NCBI RefSeq assembly: GCF_900086655.1
Contig: NZ_LT575476.1
Coordinates: 4,457,203 to 4,521,202, forward strand
Origin: Paenibacillus tuaregi
GTDB taxonomy: Bacteria; Bacillota; Bacilli; Paenibacillales; Paenibacillaceae
DNA: 64,000 nucleotides
Direction of reading: 5' to 3'
The position numbers and the translations under genes were made by a program. Each line of letters opens with the position of its first letter. Position 1 is the first letter of the stretch. Of the stretch, positions 1-8,153 are shown piece by piece. Under the pieces are notes generated by a model. That model searched no databases, had not been told where the DNA came from, and was given only the letters and a program-made list of their open reading frames with translations.

Positions 1-103
1 TGGTCTGGGCTTGAACCGGTGAAGGCTCCGAAATCCCGAATTCGGCAAGAACGGATGTCAAAGCTTCCTCGATGCCAATAGAAGCAAATGTATTTATAGT
101 CAT
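1..103 (-). CDS. DEAD-box RNA helicase, N-terminal fragment
   Basis: The gene runs off the left edge of the window, and only about 34 codons are present. The translation begins MTINTFASIGIEEALTSVLA and continues with a GISEPSPVQAQT stretch. This is the Q-motif that opens DEAD-box ATP-dependent RNA helicases of the CshA/DbpA type, where the aromatic residue and the PxQ element contact adenine. An AAAGGATG Shine-Dalgarno lies just upstream of the ATG at 103. The ATPase motifs are outside the window, so the subfamily cannot be decided. Family membership rests on the Q-motif alone. Confidence 0.75.
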   Translation of the reverse strand, partial: MTINTFASIGIEEALTSVLAEFGISEPSPVQAQT

Positions 104-213
104 GTAGTTATCATCCTTTATCGTTGATGTCGTGCAAGCAGCCGCACTCACTGAAATGCGCGATATTTCCATTATATGCGAAACCCTTGATACCAACAAA
201 TGAAACCCCGCCA

Positions 214-1458
214 TCACTCCAAGTATTTAGGCGGTCTCACATTGTTCACCACAATTACTGCGTCATACTGCTCCTTCAGGCGGATATAATATGGACTTCT
301 TCCCCAATCCAGATTGATGCAATAATTGAAGATCCATTCATTCCCTTCATTATTGATTTGATGTCTGCTGAGATCCAAGAAGGCACAGCGGTGCCCGAGA
401 TTACCTACAATAGATTCTACACTCCCCTCGGGTGCCTCTGTTATTTCATATACCTCTCTTGTATTCGACGCCGCTGTTCCTCCCCTCATGTATTGACCAA
501 TAGTGTACGTCTGCCCGCGGAGACGTTCAGGAAGAAGGGAGCCCATGGAGATGAAGCCGAACCAGCTCTTCATATTTTTGGAGATATGGCCATTGTGACC
601 CCAAACGATGAATTTATGCTCCGGATATAAAACCTCAGCAAGCCACACCAGATTGTCGGCCATACAGCGGTCTCGTCTGCGCATATATTGCCGGGAACTG
701 CCCGAAAGCATTTTTATAAAATGAATCCGGTTATACATGCTCCTATGCACAAGATGGTACCTTTCATTACCTGCATTCCGGATCAACATTTGTTCATGCG
801 TCTTTAGCAAGGCAAGCCCTTGCTGATAGATCTCCATAAACCCGGATTTGCGGGCTTTAAAGTCCCGTTTTACATCTTTGGAGTTAGACCCACCCAAATG
901 AAGCTGCCGCTGGATTTCAGTATAGCAGGTCAAGAGGTCTTTCTCCGTATGCTCAAAGCGCTCCACAAAACCCCTATCCAGCTCAGTGAGCATGGAAGAG
1001 ACAACCTGAGACAGCAGACCGTGCTCCGAGGAGGGCTGCGGGTCCATTCCGGCCAGAATCAAGGACCTCTGATCACCAGAATGGACCATTTGTTCGAACA
1101 GCGGGATTAATTCTTCGCTTCTCCACACTTTGAATATCGATTTCCTCATGATGTCGGCAGGAGAACCCCCCGGCTCCATTCCAGCAAGCCCGCAATCCGC
1201 TAATCCGCTCTCAAACACTACTACATTAAAGCCCATTCTCTCGTGCAAATAGCGGATCAATCTGATCCGAATCTCGTTGTGCTCAGCAATCCCATGCCCA
1301 TTCTCTCCAAGAAGCACGATCCGCTTATCGCCAACATATTCCTCTAGAAAATCCAGATCCGTGTCACGATCAGAATGGAGCCCAATTGGCCTGACATTCT
1401 TACTGGCCCATTCCAGCCAGGCAGGCTTTTCTTTTATTTCTAAAGTCTTCAGACCCAC
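214..1458 (-). CDS. erythromycin esterase family protein
   Basis: The product is about 414 residues and resembles the erythromycin esterase (Ere)/succinoglycan-biosynthesis-like hydrolase family. The segment near residues 45-75 has the family pattern GENGHGIAEHNEIRIRLI followed by FNVVVFESG, which carries the conserved Glu and His residues of the active centre. A second His-rich motif, VWGHNGHISKN, lies in the C-terminal half. I chose the GTG at 1458 because GGGAGGAATAAC sits directly in front of it. An upstream ATG at 1524 has no comparable ribosome site. Ere enzymes hydrolyse macrolide lactones, but many chromosomal members are untested and may act on other esters. It is a single gene, followed by the helicase on the same strand. 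Confidence 0.85.
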   Translation of the reverse strand: MGLKTLEIKEKPAWLEWASKNVRPIGLHSDRDTDLDFLEEYVGDKRIVLLGENGHGIAEHNEIRIRLIRYLHERMGFNVVVFESGLADCGLAGMEPGGSPADIMRKSIFKVWRSEELIPLFEQMVHSGDQRSLILAGMDPQPSSEHGLLSQVVSSMLTELDRGFVERFEHTEKDLLTCYTEIQRQLHLGGSNSKDVKRDFKARKSGFMEIYQQGLALLKTHEQMLIRNAGNERYHLVHRSMYNRIHFIKMLSGSSRQYMRRRDRCMADNLVWLAEVLYPEHKFIVWGHNGHISKNMKSWFGFISMGSLLPERLRGQTYTIGQYMRGGTAASNTREVYEITEAPEGSVESIVGNLGHRCAFLDLSRHQINNEGNEWIFNYCINLDWGRSPYYIRLKEQYDAVIVVNNVRPPKYLE

Positions 1459-1613
1459 GTTATTCCTCCCGATTTCTAAATAATAAAAACTCCTTATATG
1501 TATATACGGGTTAGGACTAAACATGGTTGTACGAGCCGTCGTGCGAACCGCATCCCTACATGGCTGTGTTTGCCGCTCCCAGCCTGTTTATTTCTAGGCG
1601 TTACGCCAGCAAT

Positions 1614-1652
1614 AAAAAAATCTTCCGTCCCTTAATATAGAGAAACGAAAGA
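1614..1652 (-). terminator. Rho-independent terminator of the SDR gene
   Basis: Read on the minus strand, TCTTTCGT pairs with ACGGAAGA (positions 1645-1652 with 1621-1628, one G-U pair). The stem is followed by seven T residues (complement of 1614-1620). It lies just downstream of the SDR stop at 1671. Confidence 0.7.
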
Positions 1653-1670
1653 CCTATTTGCAGCTTATAT

Positions 1671-2444
1671 TTATTTCTTATTCAGCATTCTTGAACTCAG
1701 CTTATCCGCAAGCCTCGGGAACAGCTGATAGAGCCTGATTCCAATTCCTGCGGCCCAAGGAAGATCCACTTCAGCTTTCCTTCTCTCGATGACAGAGACA
1801 ATTGCCGCGGCCACCTTCTCTGGCTTCATCATAAACCAGCCGATATTCTTCACATACTCGCCGCCTGGATCAGCAAGCTGGAAGAACGGAGTGTCGATCG
1901 GACCGGGATTCACCGCAGACACCGTGATCCCGTACTCCTTCACTTCCGGCCTGAGGGCATTGGTGAACCCGAGCACGGCATGCTTTGTAGCTGTGTAGGC
2001 CGTAGACTTCGAGGTCCCGATCTTGCCCGCCATGGAAGCAACATTCACAATCTGACCTGATCCGGCCTTCATCATATGAGGCAGGACCGACTTCGTACAG
2101 CGCACGATGCCCATGTAGTTCACATTCATCATGTCCGCGAACTCGCTAAGCGGCATATCCTTGCAGTACTCAAATTTGCCGTAACCCGCATTGTTAAGCA
2201 GGACATCGATCCGGCCATAGGTTCCGATAATACTGTCCATCACTCTGGTGACATCATCATCCTGGCTGACATCCATGGGGATTACCGCATGCGGCCCTTT
2301 CAGCGCTGAGCCCACATTCTGAAGCTTGTCCACGGAACGGGCCGTCAGAATGACCACCGCCCCCCGCTCGGACAGCATTTGTGCGGTTAAAGCCCCTATG
2401 CCGCTGGAAGCCCCTGTGACTACAACTATCTTATCTTTGAGCAA
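1671..2444 (-). CDS. SDR family oxidoreductase
   Basis: This is a classical short-chain dehydrogenase/reductase of 257 residues. The N-terminal Rossmann motif is VVTGASSGIGALTA, LLNNAGYG follows near residue 85, and the catalytic set is Ser in VASMAGK (about 137) and the YTATK Tyr/Lys pair (about 150-154). The PGPIDTPF motif after the active site is typical of NAD(P)-binding SDRs. The C-terminal part after about residue 200 is basic and hydrophobic, as in membrane-associated SDRs acting on lipids or ketones. The substrate cannot be inferred. The start is TTG at 2444, with AAAGGATGCGGGTGA upstream. It lies 83 bases after the CheX-like gene and may be cotranscribed with it. Confidence 0.9.
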   Translation of the reverse strand: MLKDKIVVVTGASSGIGALTAQMLSERGAVVILTARSVDKLQNVGSALKGPHAVIPMDVSQDDDVTRVMDSIIGTYGRIDVLLNNAGYGKFEYCKDMPLSEFADMMNVNYMGIVRCTKSVLPHMMKAGSGQIVNVASMAGKIGTSKSTAYTATKHAVLGFTNALRPEVKEYGITVSAVNPGPIDTPFFQLADPGGEYVKNIGWFMMKPEKVAAAIVSVIERRKAEVDLPWAAGIGIRLYQLFPRLADKLSSRMLNKK

Positions 2445-2527
2445 ATCACCCGCATCCTTTCCCCAGTCGGCGGTCTATAGCGCTCATGGAACCCCCTGTT
2501 CCATCCGCCGCCGTAGCTGGTTCTATT

Positions 2528-2986
2528 CTACGAGATCATTACCTGAATATCCAGTTCGCCCACTCCATTAATGGTAAGCGGTATAAATAGTGCCTTGGCT
2601 GCTGAGCTGTCTTCTCTATTCTGTGACTTGATCACTCTAGGCGGAGTAATATCTACCGTAAAGCCCTGGTTAGACAGAATGGTACTAGCATTGCCGCTGA
2701 TCATGTTGCCAAGCTCCGAAATGGCACTTGTCCCCATTTCATCCATCTCAGTGATCACAAATCCGCCCATCATAAGAGAGACGATTCTTAAAGCGACATC
2801 CTCTTGCAATCCGAAGACCACATTGCCGCTAAGCTGTCCCGTCATGCCAACCTGAATCCAAATGTGATTATCAACATGAACAACATCCTTGATTCCCAGA
2901 CTTCCTGCGGAAGGTGAAATTTGAATGACCTGTTCAATAACAAGCTTCGCGGATTCTAAAAAAGGATTGATCACTTCTGCCTTCAC
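2528..2986 (-). CDS. CheX-like chemotaxis phosphatase
   Basis: The product is 152 residues and matches the CheC/CheX/FliY phosphatase fold. It begins with a helix (INPFLESAKLVIEQVIQI), then has an NVVFGLQEDVALRIVSLMMGG stretch and the family signature around MGTSAISELGNMISGNAST. In CheX the conserved Glu and Asn of the E-x2-N motif (here SELGNM) drive CheY-P dephosphorylation. No other chemotaxis gene is adjacent, so this is a stand-alone copy. The start is a GTG at 2986 preceded by AAAGGGG at nine bases. It may instead act on another receiver domain. The fold assignment is firm; the partner is inference. Confidence 0.85.
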   Translation of the reverse strand: MKAEVINPFLESAKLVIEQVIQISPSAGSLGIKDVVHVDNHIWIQVGMTGQLSGNVVFGLQEDVALRIVSLMMGGFVITEMDEMGTSAISELGNMISGNASTILSNQGFTVDITPPRVIKSQNREDSSAAKALFIPLTINGVGELDIQVMIS

Positions 2987-3255
2987 GTAAATGCGCCCCT
3001 TTGCTCTGGGAAGTCCTGCTTTCGCAACAATAGTCCCATCTTTTGGTTGTTTATTATTATACTTTATTCCTAAAAATAAATCATTAAAAAATCACAATTC
3101 CAGGAACTATGCTCCTTAAGTAACCCTGGCCTCTTACTGGGTACCCAGCCTGTATGTGCATTGCCCTGATGAACCGAATCGCCTATAATGATAGGAAAAG
3201 TCTGCAATTCTCTGATACGGATAAGCAAGTGCAGTGAGCATTAAGGAGGAGTACG

Positions 3256-4158
3256 ATGAACATAAGTCAATTGGAGACGCTCATCACCATCTCCAAAACA
3301 AAAAGTTTCCGGAAAGCGGGGGAACTGCTGAATCTGACCCAGCCGGCAGTATCCGCACAAATAAAAAGCCTTGAAGAAGAATTCAAAACCGTACTGGTCG
3401 ACCGCAATCAGCCGGTAACCTTGACTGACCGGGGTCAGGTCTTTCTACAGCACTCGGAACGGATTATGGATATCGTGGAAGAATTGAAGCAAAAGCTGTC
3501 CGATATGGAACATACTCCTCAGGGACATATTGTGCTGGGTACAACCACTTCGATTGCCATTCAGATTCTGCCGCGCATCCTCTCTTACTTTCAAGATCAG
3601 TTTCCATTGATCAAAACGACGATTCAATCCATGCCATCTTCTCAAATCTATCAGAATGTAGAGAACGGACTCGTGGATGTGGGGATTGGATATCTGATTG
3701 AACGCAATCCCCAAATCCATGCCTCCGCTCTGTACTACGATACATTTGAGCTGGTTGTATCCCCTCTTCATCCATTGGCAAAGGCAAGGAACCCTGTCCT
3801 TCAGGATCTGCAAGGCGTTCCCCTGATCCTTTTATCACCGGACACTGTCGGAAGAAAGTTTGTGGAAGATGTATTCAAGCAGCATCAGATTGAGCCCAAC
3901 GTCGTCATGGAGCTTTCCAGCAGTGAAGAGGTGAAGCGTATGGTTGAAATCAATCTGGGCGCTGCCATCATTTCCAAACAATCCATTTCCAGAGAGCTCC
4001 GTCTGGGTACCTTAAAGATTGTTCCGATTATTGAGCTTGAGGTGACCCATCCAGTTGGCGTTATTTACAAATCCAGCCGATATATCAACTCGGCCATGCA
4101 GCAGTTCCTTAACGATTTGAAAGGAATGCCCGAGACCCATTTCATCAGCTCGGAATAG
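3256..4158 (+). CDS. LysR family transcriptional regulator
   Basis: This is a full-length LysR-type regulator of 300 residues. The N-terminal winged helix-turn-helix carries the typical SFRKAGELLNLTQPAVSAQI pattern in residues 15-40. It is followed by a linker helix and a periplasmic-binding-like effector domain from about residue 90. AAGGAGGAG lies six bases before the ATG. It is followed after 36 bases by a PHP-domain phosphatase on the same strand, so the two are probably cotranscribed. It resembles the CysL/CbbR branch, but the effector cannot be told from sequence. Upstream (2987-3255) is an AT-rich promoter region shared divergently with the CheX-like gene. Confidence 0.92.
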   Translation: MNISQLETLITISKTKSFRKAGELLNLTQPAVSAQIKSLEEEFKTVLVDRNQPVTLTDRGQVFLQHSERIMDIVEELKQKLSDMEHTPQGHIVLGTTTSIAIQILPRILSYFQDQFPLIKTTIQSMPSSQIYQNVENGLVDVGIGYLIERNPQIHASALYYDTFELVVSPLHPLAKARNPVLQDLQGVPLILLSPDTVGRKFVEDVFKQHQIEPNVVMELSSSEEVKRMVEINLGAAIISKQSISRELRLGTLKIVPIIELEVTHPVGVIYKSSRYINSAMQQFLNDLKGMPETHFISSE

Positions 4159-4194
4159 CCTACATTTCTGCGTACTGAAAGGAGCCTACACGCA

Positions 4195-5004
4195 ATGAAA
4201 TTCGATCTGCACACCCATCATTTTCGGTGCGGTCACGCTGACGGAAATATTCGGGATTACATTGAAGCCGGCCTCGCCGCAGGCCTTCAAGTCATTGGAA
4301 TCAGTGACCATACACCTTATTTCGGAAGCCCGGAAGAGCAGCCCTTCCCCCGTATTGCTATGGCTAAGAAGGATTTCGCCGGTTATGTGGACGAAGTATT
4401 GCGCCTCAAGGATGAATATGTGGGGAAGATTGACGTTCTCCTGGGTATTGAATCCGACTTTTTTCCTGAACATGCCGAAGTATACCGGGAAGTACTTAAT
4501 TCCTATCCGTTTGATTATATTATCGGTTCAGTGCACAGCACATTTAATAGCAGCATATTTAACAAGACCCGCTGGAGAGGTCTTACAGACCAACAGCGGA
4601 TTGAACACAAGGAAGAGTATTACAGCCTGATCCGCCAGTCCGCCCGCAGCGGAATGTTTCAGATTCTCGGCCATATCGATGCCATGAAGGGGAATTATCC
4701 GGCTTTCTCCGATATCCCGGCAGAATCCGCAATTGAAGAGACACTCCGGACGATTGCCGAGTGCCGTGTCGCGATTGAGATCAATACCTCAGGGAAAACC
4801 AAACTCAGCGGTGGATGGTATCCATCCGACGCAATTCTTGAACGAGCCTTGTTCTATGGCGTTGAAGTCACATTTGGTTCGGACGCTCATAAGCCGTTCC
4901 GGGTAGGGGATGAGTGGGATGCCGTAGCCAAACGGCTCAAGGAGATTGGATTCACGGAGTGGGTATATTTTAAAAACAAACAAAAGATTTCTGTTCCGCT
5001 GTAA
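4195..5004 (+). CDS. PHP-domain histidinol-phosphatase-like hydrolase
   Basis: The product is 269 residues of the PHP (polymerase and histidinol phosphatase) superfamily. Metal-ligand motifs are visible in order: FDLHTHHFRCGH (residues 3-14), GISDHTPYFG (about 38-47), GIESDFFPE (about 85), IIGSVHST (about 104), ILGHIDAMK (about 158) and FGSDAHKP at about 228. This is the pattern of HisJ/HisK-type histidinol phosphatases that remove phosphate from L-histidinol phosphate with a multinuclear metal centre. No other his gene is nearby, so the true substrate may differ. The start has a clean AAAGGAG, and the gene is probably in an operon with the LysR gene just upstream. Confidence 0.85.
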   Translation: MKFDLHTHHFRCGHADGNIRDYIEAGLAAGLQVIGISDHTPYFGSPEEQPFPRIAMAKKDFAGYVDEVLRLKDEYVGKIDVLLGIESDFFPEHAEVYREVLNSYPFDYIIGSVHSTFNSSIFNKTRWRGLTDQQRIEHKEEYYSLIRQSARSGMFQILGHIDAMKGNYPAFSDIPAESAIEETLRTIAECRVAIEINTSGKTKLSGGWYPSDAILERALFYGVEVTFGSDAHKPFRVGDEWDAVAKRLKEIGFTEWVYFKNKQKISVPL

Positions 5005-5030
5005 CCTCAGCTGCCGGAGATCAGTCTTTA

Positions 5031-5059
5031 GAGCCCTTCTCTTAATTCGAGAGGGGCTC
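5031..5059 (+). terminator. Terminator after the PHP gene
   Basis: An 11-bp stem (GAGCCCTTCTC with GAGAGGGGCTC, one G-U pair) has a seven-base loop. It sits 27 bases after the PHP stop. The trailing sequence TTCATTTATAA is only moderately T-rich. Confidence 0.65.
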
Positions 5060-5111
5060 TTCATTTATAAGGGCTACCGGCTGAAAAATTCATGAAAGTC
5101 AACCCATGTGC

Positions 5112-5151
5112 AAAAAAAAGAGAACCCTTAGAGTTCCGACTCACCGGGTTC
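5112..5151 (-). terminator. Terminator after the GNAT gene
   Basis: On the minus strand GAACCC (complement of 5146-5151) pairs with GGGTTC (5122-5127). An inner GAGT/ACTC stem lies between them, and eight T residues follow (complement of 5112-5119). It is correctly placed downstream of the GNAT stop at 5262. Confidence 0.6.
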
Positions 5152-5261
5152 CAAAACTATTTAATATATTCAAAAGGGGGTCATGTTCTTATCTTAACCC
5201 GTTACTGTTAGGGTTTAATAACAGCAATATTTCAATTGTGTAACAAAGGATAAACGCTGTG

Positions 5262-5816
5262 TTAAAGATCAGCCTCAAGCATAAATGTGATCAGGCCCGG
5301 AAGCTGACGTGTGTACACCGATTCTGTTGAATCGTGGGGATCCCGGACCAATCCGCACTTAAGCATCACCTTCCGCGAGGCATGGTTGTCTTCCTCACAT
5401 CTCCCCCGGATCTGTCTCAAACCCAGCTCGTTCAGCCCAAACTCAACCATCGCTTTGACGGCTTCTGTCGCGATGCCTGTATTCCAGCAGGATGGGGATA
5501 CACAATAACCGATCATGGCCGTCCCCTTCTTCTCGTCCCATCTTTGAAGAGAACAGAGACCCACCACCGTGTCATCCCCTTGCCTGGTTATCGCGAAATG
5601 CAGTGCGCTTAAAGTACGGTTCGCCTCTTCAAAATGACGGTACAATCTTGAAGGGAACAGCGCAGTCGAGGTATGAATACCTAAATGGGGATAGACAGCT
5701 GGGTCTGTAATTAAACCGTACAGGTCCATCTCGTCTTTGGGAAGTATGCCCCGAAGAATAAGGCGCTTGGTTTCAATTACTGGATAGCCCGAACGCAACT
5801 GATCTTTACTTAACAT
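5262..5816 (-). CDS. GNAT N-acetyltransferase, RimJ/RimL type
   Basis: The product is 184 residues of the GNAT acetyltransferase family. It opens with the RimJ/RimL-like pattern ETKRLILRGILPKDEMDLYGLITD. The acetyl-CoA binding region is seen in the segment MIGYCVSPSCWNTGIATEAVKAMVEFG (about 103-129), where the usual Q/RxxGxG/A loop is degenerate. RCEEDNHASRKVMLKCGL (about 141-158) is the conserved motif B, which ends in Asn-x-AS. It starts 21 bases after the K+ channel stop, so it may be the second gene of that operon. The acceptor could be a ribosomal protein N-terminus or a small molecule, and this is not resolvable here. Confidence 0.88.
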   Translation of the reverse strand: MLSKDQLRSGYPVIETKRLILRGILPKDEMDLYGLITDPAVYPHLGIHTSTALFPSRLYRHFEEANRTLSALHFAITRQGDDTVVGLCSLQRWDEKKGTAMIGYCVSPSCWNTGIATEAVKAMVEFGLNELGLRQIRGRCEEDNHASRKVMLKCGLVRDPHDSTESVYTRQLPGLITFMLEADL

Positions 5817-5837
5817 AGAGCCTCACTAAGACAGGCA

Positions 5838-6533
5838 TTAAATTTCTTCAATCCCATCGTCATCTTCTTTTCCTCCATCATTTTCTACAGGGTCATGGGC
5901 AGGGCCCCCCAGCGGGCTGCCAAGGGGTTCCTCCTTAAAAATTTGCCGGAACACTCCGATCATCGAGAGCGCATAGGCCACGGTTACAAAGCTGAATAAC
6001 ACTTCCATCACTACAACAAGACGGGCTGTGTTATCAACTGGTCTGATATCCCCGTAACCTACGGTGGCAAATGTGGCCACACTGAAATATAAGAAGGATA
6101 TTAGCTGGGACAGAAGGTCCTTGCCAATATTATCGCCTAAAAACGAGCTTTCTCCAAATATTTTGAAGATAGAGGTGTACACTACTGTAAAAAATAAGAT
6201 GCACGTAACCGTGGCCCCGAATATCCGGATGACCGTAGACTTAAGCTGCACTTCCTTGTTCACAGACTGCGCTATTTTGGTAAAGATAAACGTAATATAG
6301 AAAATCACCGAGAACAGAACAAATAGCAGGATAATAGCCCGCAGTGCAGCCCTGGATTCCAGAACACTGGTAAAATCGATAAGATCCAATAGATCCTCCA
6401 AAGACAGCGCAATATAGATAATCAGCGGAGCGAGCAGAATAACCCTTCCCGTAATCCGCTGATCCATCCGATAAAATATATACGCCAAAAGCAAAAGCCC
6501 AACCACATCGAGCCACAGTATAACTGCTTGCAT
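5838..6533 (-). CDS. Potassium channel protein (Kch-like, TVGYGD filter)
   Basis: The 231-residue membrane protein has about six hydrophobic segments. The selectivity-filter motif ATFATVGYGDIRP lies at about residue 156, between the last two, which is the hallmark of K+ channels. The C-terminus is an acidic tail (ENDGGKEDDDGIEEI) with no RCK domain, so gating is not by a recognisable nucleotide-binding domain. The start at 6533 has GCGGAGG eight bases upstream, and that SD lies inside a terminator-like hairpin (6541-6590). The gene is 75 bases downstream of the NHL gene and 21 bases upstream of the GNAT gene. It probably exports or equilibrates K+ across the membrane. Confidence 0.9.
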   Translation of the reverse strand: MQAVILWLDVVGLLLLAYIFYRMDQRITGRVILLAPLIIYIALSLEDLLDLIDFTSVLESRAALRAIILLFVLFSVIFYITFIFTKIAQSVNKEVQLKSTVIRIFGATVTCILFFTVVYTSIFKIFGESSFLGDNIGKDLLSQLISFLYFSVATFATVGYGDIRPVDNTARLVVVMEVLFSFVTVAYALSMIGVFRQIFKEEPLGSPLGGPAHDPVENDGGKEDDDGIEEI

Positions 6534-6540
6534 AAGAAAA

Positions 6541-6590
6541 CCTCCGCACTCAGGATCTCAAACATGAGAATCATTACCCTGAAGCGGAGG
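6541..6590 (-). promoter_or_regulatory. Terminator-like hairpin overlapping the channel gene's ribosome site
   Basis: On the minus strand CCTCCGC (complement of 6584-6590) pairs with GCGGAGG (complement of 6541-6547). An inner CAGG/CCTG pairing is also possible. The 3' arm is itself the Shine-Dalgarno of the K+ channel gene and is followed by TTTTCTT and then the ATG at 6533. The same structure could end transcription of the upstream NHL gene and hide the channel's ribosome site. Pairing is seen directly; function is inference. Confidence 0.5.
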
Positions 6591-6607
6591 TGATTGTATC
6601 ACGTCTC

Positions 6608-8125
6608 CTAAACCTTCCAGCTTTTGATGACCAGCGCATTGCTGTCACGGTCATAAACAACCTGCATCCCGAGTATGGATCGCAGGTATTCCGCTTCGAC
6701 ATATACAGTCCCATTCTTGGAAAAGATGCCTGGCTTGCCTAGCCTGAGCTTGCAAGACCAGGTCCCCTTGGATACCGTGACTTCCTGCTCTGCCGGAGCC
6801 CACTTCACCCCAGCTCCCCATCCGGTGAAGAGCTGGCGCACCGGAACATAGACAGCGGTACTTGTAACGAACACGCTCGCTCCTCCATCCATTTGGAGAT
6901 GCGCTCCGTCCATCCATACCTGAACATCAGGGCCGGGCGGCAGAAGGTCGAGTTCATCCAGCAGGTCCATATCACTTTGCGCAGGCTGTAGATGAAGCGG
7001 ATCTGCCTCCAGCGCCTTGACCGAGTGGTTCAGTGAATCTGTGATATAGAGTGTTCCGGAGGAAAAGGCTATACCCGTCGGTTCGTTAAAGTTGGCTTCG
7101 GGTACAGGCCCGAGCGAATCTCCGGGTGTGCCCTTTCCTGCGACTGTAATGACGTGGCCATCCGTTCTGACAGCCCGGATGCGGTGGTTTAAGCTGTCGG
7201 CAATGAACAATGTCCCCTTGGCATAAGCCAGCCCTCTTGGCCGGTTGAAGCCCGCCTGCTCCCTATTCCCGTCAGCATACCGGCCCGGCACATAACCGGT
7301 CTGGGGATCAATGGTACCTGGCTTCCCGGCATAAGTGGTTACTGTGCCAGAGTGGATGAAGCGGATCAGCTGGTTTCCGCTGTCTGCCACATACAATCCC
7401 CCGTTACCGTCAAAGGCGAGTCCCATAGGCTCATTGAAGCGCGCCTTGGAAGTGATCCCGTCGAGATAGCCGCCGGATTCATCATGGAGGCCAGCATACG
7501 TGCTTACAGTGCCGCCTGGCGTAACCTTCCGGATAACATGATTCAGCGTATCGGCAACATACAGATTGTCTCCGCTGTCAACGGCAAGTCCGGCCGGCGC
7601 ATTGAACGCTGCCTGCTCATCCTTGCCGTCTTTGTAACCGGCTGTTCCACTTCCGGCAAGGGTATACACCCTGCCCGCCTTGATTTTTCGGATAACATGG
7701 TTACCCGTATCACTGATATATACCGTACCTTTGCTGTCCACAGCGGTGTAAGTCGGGCGGTTGAATAGAGCCTTGTCTACGGGACCGTCGTAATAACCGC
7801 TATCCGTGTGATTCTCTGTTGATGCCGAAACCGGAGCCGCATCTGAAGGCCCAGCCAGAACCGTCAGCCTACCTGCAGACCACAGAGTCAAACGGCCTCT
7901 GACGGAGTCCGTGATAACAAGGCTTCCATTACTTAATACAGATATTCCTGAAGGATGAGCTATTCCGCTCATAACCAGTCTTACCGCGGGAACAGAGCCT
8001 GCCTTCGCATTTGCTTCTGATCCTGCTGATACGCTATTTAAGGCTTCAGCTGCGTGCACTGGACCAAGAACCAGCGCTGCGTACAATAATGCACCTGTTA
8101 GAACACTTACAAGTTTCTTTTTCAT
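6608..8125 (-). CDS. Secreted NHL-repeat protein with copper-amine-oxidase-N-like domain
   Basis: The product is about 505 residues. The ATG at 8125 is chosen because GGAGG precedes it by five bases and a signal peptide follows at once (KKKLVSVLTGALLYAALVL, then VHAAEA). The body holds about six NHL-type beta-propeller units with recurring pieces such as FNRPTYTAVDSKGTVYISDTGNH, each giving an Asp-Thr/Ser-x-Asn-His blade. The last 100 residues match the copper amine oxidase N-terminal (stalk) domain common in Paenibacillus secreted proteins: VYVPVRQLFTGWGAGVKW, later YVEAEYLRSILGMQV. It is the third gene of a cluster with a FecR-domain protein and a CHASE2 cyclase. It probably acts outside the membrane as a binding or scaffold protein. 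No enzyme motif is seen. Confidence 0.85.
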   Translation of the reverse strand: MKKKLVSVLTGALLYAALVLGPVHAAEALNSVSAGSEANAKAGSVPAVRLVMSGIAHPSGISVLSNGSLVITDSVRGRLTLWSAGRLTVLAGPSDAAPVSASTENHTDSGYYDGPVDKALFNRPTYTAVDSKGTVYISDTGNHVIRKIKAGRVYTLAGSGTAGYKDGKDEQAAFNAPAGLAVDSGDNLYVADTLNHVIRKVTPGGTVSTYAGLHDESGGYLDGITSKARFNEPMGLAFDGNGGLYVADSGNQLIRFIHSGTVTTYAGKPGTIDPQTGYVPGRYADGNREQAGFNRPRGLAYAKGTLFIADSLNHRIRAVRTDGHVITVAGKGTPGDSLGPVPEANFNEPTGIAFSSGTLYITDSLNHSVKALEADPLHLQPAQSDMDLLDELDLLPPGPDVQVWMDGAHLQMDGGASVFVTSTAVYVPVRQLFTGWGAGVKWAPAEQEVTVSKGTWSCKLRLGKPGIFSKNGTVYVEAEYLRSILGMQVVYDRDSNALVIKSWKV

Positions 8126-8153
8126 ATCATCCTCCGACATAACAAACTCAGGG

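Noticed and set aside
124..630. Plus-strand frame opposite the erythromycin esterase gene
   Set aside because: It is a shadow of the esterase gene with no domain.
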